Of a stretch of DNA of 64,000 nucleotides, positions 60,345 through 64,000 are shown piece by piece. The notes under the pieces were generated by a model that worked only from the letters and a program-made list of their open reading frames with translations, was not told the DNA's origin and ran no database searches. The stretch comes from Pseudomonas azadiae (lineage in GTDB: Bacteria > Pseudomonadota > Gammaproteobacteria > Pseudomonadales > Pseudomonadaceae), in NCBI RefSeq assembly GCF_019145355.1, contig NZ_JAHSTY010000001.1, forward strand, positions 2,418,001 through 2,482,000, written 5' to 3'. The position numbers and the translations under genes are program-made. How positions within the stretch are numbered: the stretch's first letter is position 1; each line of letters begins with the position of its first letter.

Positions 60345-61751
60345 ATGGGCTTGAACGACCAGTGGATGCAACGCGACCTTGCGGTGCTGTGGCATCCCTG
60401 CACCCAGATGAAAGACCACCAGCAACTGCCGTTGGTCCCGATCAAGCGCGGTGAAGGCGTATGGCTGGAGGACTTTGAAGGCAAGCGCTACCTCGACGCC
60501 GTCAGTTCCTGGTGGGTCAATGTGTTCGGCCACGCCAACCCGCGTATCAACCAGCGCATCAAGGACCAGGTCGACCAACTGGAACATGTGATCCTCGCCG
60601 GCTTCAGCCACCAGCCGGTGATCGAGCTGTCGGAGCGCCTGGTGGCCATGACGCCCGCGGGCCTGACCCGCTGCTTCTATGCCGACAATGGTTCGTCGTG
60701 CATTGAAGTCGCGCTGAAGATGAGCTTCCACTATTGGCTCAACCGCGGCCTGCCGAACAAAAAGCGCTTCGTCACCCTGACCAACAGCTACCACGGCGAA
60801 ACCATCGCCGCGATGTCGGTGGGCGATGTGCCGCTGTTTACCGAGACCTACAAGGCGCTGCTGCTCGACACCATCAAGGTGCCCAGCCCGGACTGCTACC
60901 TGCGCCCCGAGGGCATGAGCTGGGAAGAACACTCGCGCACGATGTTCCTGGTCATGGAGCAGACCCTGGCGGACAACCACGACAGCGTCGCCGCGGTGAT
61001 CGTCGAGCCGCTGATCCAGGGCGCCGGCGGCATGCGCATGTACCACCCGGTGTACCTCAAGCTGCTACGCGAGGCCTGCGACCGCTATGGCGTGCACCTG
61101 ATCCACGATGAAATCGCCGTGGGTTTCGGCCGCACCGGAACCCTGTTCGCCTGTGAACAGGCCGGCATCCGCCCGGACTTCCTGTGCTTGTCCAAGGCCC
61201 TTACCGGCGGTTACCTGCCGCTGGCGGCCGTGGTCACCACCGATGACGTGTACGACGCCTTCTACGACGACTATCCGACGCTGCGCGCCTTCCTGCACTC
61301 CCACAGCTACACCGGCAACCCGCTGGCGTGCGCGGCGGCCTTGGCGACCCTGGATATCTTCGAAGAAGACAACGTCATCGAAAACAACAAGGCCCTGGCC
61401 CAGCGCATGGCCACGGCCACCGCGCACCTGGTGGGCCACCCTCACGTCGCGGAAGTACGCCAGACCGGCATGGTGCTGGCCATCGAGATGGTCCAGGACA
61501 AAGCCACCAAGACCGCGTACCCGTGGCAGGAACGGCGCGGCCTGAAGGTGTTCGAACATGCCCTGGAACGCGGCGCGCTGTTGCGCCCGTTGGGCAGCGT
61601 GGTGTATTTCCTGCCGCCGTATGTGATTACCCCGGAGCAGATCGACTTTCTTGCCGAAGTCGCCAGCGAGGGGATCGATATCGCCACCAACAGCAAGGTC
61701 AGCGTGGCGGTGCCGAAGGACTTTCACCCAGGTTTTCGCGATCCGGGCTGA
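60345..61751 (+). CDS. bioA: Adenosylmethionine-8-amino-7-oxononanoate aminotransferase
   Basis: A 468-residue PLP aminotransferase for biotin synthesis, using SAM as amino donor to make 7,8-diaminopelargonate. HPCTQMKDH at the start, FYADNGSSCIEVALKM, IHDEIAVGFGRTG and the PLP lysine in CLSKALTGGYLPLA are all present. The start at 60345 follows GAGGAG; the upstream frame from 60219 is an extension unlike the family. No other bio genes are nearby, as common in Pseudomonas. Confidence 0.95.
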   Translation: MGLNDQWMQRDLAVLWHPCTQMKDHQQLPLVPIKRGEGVWLEDFEGKRYLDAVSSWWVNVFGHANPRINQRIKDQVDQLEHVILAGFSHQPVIELSERLVAMTPAGLTRCFYADNGSSCIEVALKMSFHYWLNRGLPNKKRFVTLTNSYHGETIAAMSVGDVPLFTETYKALLLDTIKVPSPDCYLRPEGMSWEEHSRTMFLVMEQTLADNHDSVAAVIVEPLIQGAGGMRMYHPVYLKLLREACDRYGVHLIHDEIAVGFGRTGTLFACEQAGIRPDFLCLSKALTGGYLPLAAVVTTDDVYDAFYDDYPTLRAFLHSHSYTGNPLACAAALATLDIFEEDNVIENNKALAQRMATATAHLVGHPHVAEVRQTGMVLAIEMVQDKATKTAYPWQERRGLKVFEHALERGALLRPLGSVVYFLPPYVITPEQIDFLAEVASEGIDIATNSKVSVAVPKDFHPGFRDPG

Positions 61752-61785
61752 TCAGGTTCACTCGACTGATCGGGTGCCTGGCCCA

Positions 61786-61816
61786 CCGCTATCGCGGGCA
61801 AGCCCGGCTCCCACAG
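61786..61816. repeat. Single REP unit
   Basis: One ATCGCGGGCAAGCCCGGCTCCCAC unit, without a partner, in the short bioA-rsmE gap. Confidence 0.85.
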
Positions 61817-61842
61817 GTTTTGTATTTTTTCAGAGAACAGAC

Positions 61843-62562
61843 ATGAGACTGTCCCGCTTTTTCACCGACACCCCCCTGAGCCTCGGCGATCACGAGTTGC
61901 CCGAAGCCCAGGCGCATTACATCAGCCGCGTGCTGCGCATGACCGAAGGCGACGCCGTGCAGTTGTTCGACGGCTCCGGCCAGGAGTTTCGCGGCACCTT
62001 GCTGGAGGTCGGTAAAAAACGCGTCAGCGTGCAACTCACGGAAAGCCTCAAAGGCCAGGCCGAATCGCCGCTGCACATTCACCTGGGCCAGGGCCTGTCC
62101 CGGGGCGAGCGTATGGACTGGGCGATCCAGAAAGCCACGGAGCTGGGCGTCAACGCGATCACGCCGATTTTCAGCGAACGCTGCGAAGTGCGCCTCAAGG
62201 ACGAACGCGCCGACAAACGCCTGCAGCACTGGCGCCAAGTGGCGATCAGTGCGTGCGAGCAATGCGGGCGTTCGACAGTGCCGGTGATTCACCCGCCGCT
62301 GTTGCTGGCGGACTGGTTGAAGCAGACCGAGGCGGATTTGAAGCTGGTGCTGCACCCCGTGGCCGAGCCGATGGTCAGCCACGCCAAGCCTGCGAGCCTG
62401 GCGTTCCTGATCGGGCCTGAAGGCGGGCTGACGGATGGAGAAGTCGAAACCGCGCAAGGCGCCGGCTTCCACGCCGCCCGTCTCGGCCCGCGCGTGTTGC
62501 GCACCGAAACCGCGCCCGTCGTCGCGCTGGCGGTCGCCCAACAGTTGTGGGGCGACTTCTAA
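61843..62562 (+). CDS. rsmE: 16S rRNA m3U1498 methyltransferase RsmE
   Basis: A 239-residue SPOUT-class enzyme that methylates U1498 of 16S rRNA. The N-terminal PUA-like domain (MRLSRFF...HYISRVLRM) is followed by the knotted SAM-binding core (AIQKATELGVNAITPI, FLIGPEGGLTDGEVETA, LGPRVLRTETAPVVAL). The start at 61843 gives the standard N-terminus; the longer frame from 61651 overlaps bioA and is rejected. Confidence 0.95.
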   Translation: MRLSRFFTDTPLSLGDHELPEAQAHYISRVLRMTEGDAVQLFDGSGQEFRGTLLEVGKKRVSVQLTESLKGQAESPLHIHLGQGLSRGERMDWAIQKATELGVNAITPIFSERCEVRLKDERADKRLQHWRQVAISACEQCGRSTVPVIHPPLLLADWLKQTEADLKLVLHPVAEPMVSHAKPASLAFLIGPEGGLTDGEVETAQGAGFHAARLGPRVLRTETAPVVALAVAQQLWGDF

Positions 62563-62588
62563 CCCTGCCTTGCAAACCCAATCAAAAA

Positions 62589-62679
62589 TGTGGGAGCGGG
62601 CTTGCTCGCGAAAGCGGAGTGTCAGTCAAAGCAGTAGCGACTGATCCACCGCATTCGCGAGCAAGCCCGCTCCCACATT
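62589..62679. repeat. REP doublet, CTCGCGAAAGC type
   Basis: Inverted GTGGGAGCGGGCTTGCTCGCG units with a partly decayed inner dyad, between convergent rsmE and the binding-protein gene. Confidence 0.92.
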
Positions 62680-62691
62680 TGGATTGGGTTA

Positions 62692-63594
62692 TCACTCGAC
62701 TGGGTCACTCACCGGCTTGGCAATAATCGCCTTCAACTCGCTGGTCATCGGAAATTCCAGGTTCAAGCCCTTCGGCGGGATCGGCTGTTCGAACCAGCGC
62801 TGGTAAATCCCGTTGATTTCGCCACTGCGGTACAGGTCGCCGAGCGCCTCGTTGACCACCGCGAGAAACTGCGGGTCGTCCTTGCGCACCATGCAGCTGT
62901 AGATCTCCCGCGACTGCTCCTCGCCCACCACCACCCAGTTGTGCGGGTCCCTGGCCTTGGCACGTTCGCCGTAGAGCAGCGCATCATCCATGTAGAACGC
63001 TGCCGCACGGCCGGTCTCGAGCATCTTGAATGCCTCGCCATGGTCCTTGGCGCTGATCACAAACATAGTGCTCTCGTGTTCGGCGTTATAGCGCTTCAAA
63101 AAACGTTCGTTGGTGGTACCGGCGGTCGTCACCACATTCTTGCCCTTGAGGTCGGCGAACCCCTTGATGCCGCTGTCCTTGGCCGTCAGCAACTGGCCTT
63201 TCACATAAATAAACCCGTAGGAAAACGCCACCTGCTTCTGCCGCTCGGCGGTCACCCCGGTAGAGCCGCATTCCAGGTCGACGGTGCCGTTCTGCACCAG
63301 CGGAATACGGGTCTGTGAGGTCACCAGGGTGTACTTGGCGTTGAGGTTGGCCACCCCGGTTTTCTGCTGGATACGCTCGACGATCTTGCTTGCCAGGTCC
63401 ACTGAATAGCCCATGGGTTTGCCACTGTTATCACCCACGTAGGAAAACGGCACCGACGCATCGCGATAGCCCAGGGTGATGGACTTGGCGTTGGCGATCT
63501 TGCTCAACGTGCCATCCAGGGCCGGTTCATTCGCCTGGGCCTGGGCACCCAACAAAAGCCCAAGCGCGCAGCCGGTCAATAGGATCGTTTTCAT
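62692..63594 (-). CDS. Glutamate/aspartate-type ABC transporter binding protein
   Basis: A 300-residue periplasmic binding protein with a signal peptide (cleavage after AQAQA) and the GltI-like pattern: SITLGYRDASVPFSY, GKPMGYSVDLASKIVERI, ECGSTGVTAERQKQVAFS and AAFYMDDALLYG. It probably binds acidic amino acids. Permease and ATPase genes may lie beyond the window, or it may act alone; a RidA gene lies 24 bp upstream on the same strand. Confidence 0.85.
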   Translation of the reverse strand: MKTILLTGCALGLLLGAQAQANEPALDGTLSKIANAKSITLGYRDASVPFSYVGDNSGKPMGYSVDLASKIVERIQQKTGVANLNAKYTLVTSQTRIPLVQNGTVDLECGSTGVTAERQKQVAFSYGFIYVKGQLLTAKDSGIKGFADLKGKNVVTTAGTTNERFLKRYNAEHESTMFVISAKDHGEAFKMLETGRAAAFYMDDALLYGERAKARDPHNWVVVGEEQSREIYSCMVRKDDPQFLAVVNEALGDLYRSGEINGIYQRWFEQPIPPKGLNLEFPMTSELKAIIAKPVSDPVE

Positions 63595-63618
63595 TGTTGT
63601 TCTCCTAGGTGTGTGAAG

Positions 63619-63969
63619 TTATTTGCGTACGGCAATCACGCTGATTTCCACCAGTACACTGGGCCGTGCCAGCTCGGCTTGCAGGGTGGTGCGCGTTGGC
63701 GCCATCCCCGGTGTCAGCCACGCGGACCACACCTCGTTCATCGGCGCGAAACCGCTGCCGATGTCCTTCAAGTAAATGGTCGCATTGAGCAGGTGATCCT
63801 TGTCGCTGCCCGCCTCGACCAACAGCGCGTCGATCCTGGCCAGCACTTCGCGGGTCTGGGTCGCCACATCCTGGCCGTCGCCCGGCACCTGGCCAGACAG
63901 GAACACCAGGTCCTTGAAGATCACGGCCCCACTGAGACGTTCGTTGCTGCTGATTCGGGTAATAGTCAT
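63619..63969 (-). CDS. RidA-family enamine/imine deaminase-type protein
   Basis: A 116-residue YjgF/RidA-fold protein (FLSGQVPGDGQDVATQTREVLARIDALL, then GMAPTRTTLQAELARPSVLVEISVIAV). RidA proteins hydrolyse reactive 2-aminoacrylate-type enamines; members next to amino-acid transporters usually belong to substrate-specific catabolic loci. It precedes the binding-protein gene by 24 bp, so the two probably share a transcript. Confidence 0.88.
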   Translation of the reverse strand: MTITRISSNERLSGAVIFKDLVFLSGQVPGDGQDVATQTREVLARIDALLVEAGSDKDHLLNATIYLKDIGSGFAPMNEVWSAWLTPGMAPTRTTLQAELARPSVLVEISVIAVRK

Positions 63970-64000
63970 GGTGGATACTCAAGCGCAGCGGGGCGTCAGG

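Overview
The window looks like the chromosome of a Pseudomonas of the P. fluorescens group. The evidence is a GC-rich core with strongly biased codons, many dispersed REP-type palindromes built on GTGGGAGCSGGCTTGC, a choline-to-betaine locus in the Pseudomonas order (choV, betT, betI, betB, betA), the tkt-epd-pgk-fba block, a SAH riboswitch ahead of ahcY-metF, and core genes such as ligB, mltA, bioA, rsmE and rhlE. No tRNA, rRNA, CRISPR array, transposase or integrase was seen.

Layout. 1-7058: choline uptake and oxidation to glycine betaine, with a perfect BetI-type operator. 7243-12560: a TldD/PmbA-type peptidase pair, a stand-alone RhlA-like acyltransferase and a DHA2 exporter. 12643-22543: DbpA helicase, flavoprotein, YccS-type membrane protein, periplasmic binding protein, ElaA acetyltransferase, HTH protein, YgjP-type protease and a REC-PAS-GGDEF-EAL regulator. 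22856-33697: an AT-richer accessory island (details below). 33711-40076: central carbon genes fba, pgk, epd and tkt, with two small lipoproteins. 40336-48469: ArsR-methyltransferase fusion with metK, then ligB, mltA, a CPA1 antiporter and small envelope genes. 48463-51341: an FNT channel and an ExoU-like patatin phospholipase. 51443-54605: YciA thioesterase, SAH riboswitch, ahcY and metF. 54687-63969: glycosyltransferase-like protein, binding proteins, rhlE, a cytochrome b561/YceI pair, bioA, rsmE and ridA.

The island is the most interesting part. It starts with a complete PL7 alginate lyase and a DUF6124-type gene behind a highly structured leader, and ends at the 3' end of fba. Inside are two direct-repeat junctions, each a truncated fba 3' end fused head-to-head to a truncated PL7 gene. 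Between and after these junctions lie two diverged copies of a three-family cassette of small beta-rich proteins of unknown function (called A, B and C here) and an XaxAB-like (alpha-xenorhabdolysin) binary pore-forming toxin operon. Cassette 1 (A1-B1-C1) looks intact. In cassette 2, A2 has ACG where A1 has its ATG start, B2 is inverted and out of frame at a run of nine Gs (eight would restore it), and C2 is intact. A 16-bp palindrome of the form CTGTYAA-N2-YTRACAG (CTG-N10-CAG) occurs four times and only at the heads of these island units, suggesting common control, possibly SOS-like.

Genes that work together: choV/betT import choline and betA/betB oxidise it under BetI. metK, ahcY and metF belong to the SAM/methionine cycle, controlled by a SAH riboswitch and probably by the ArsR-methyltransferase regulator. 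tkt, epd, pgk and fba serve glycolysis, the pentose phosphate pathway and erythrose-4-phosphate/PLP supply. The ExoU-like, XaxAB-like and RhlA-like genes suggest interaction with eukaryotic hosts or competitors and surface behaviour.
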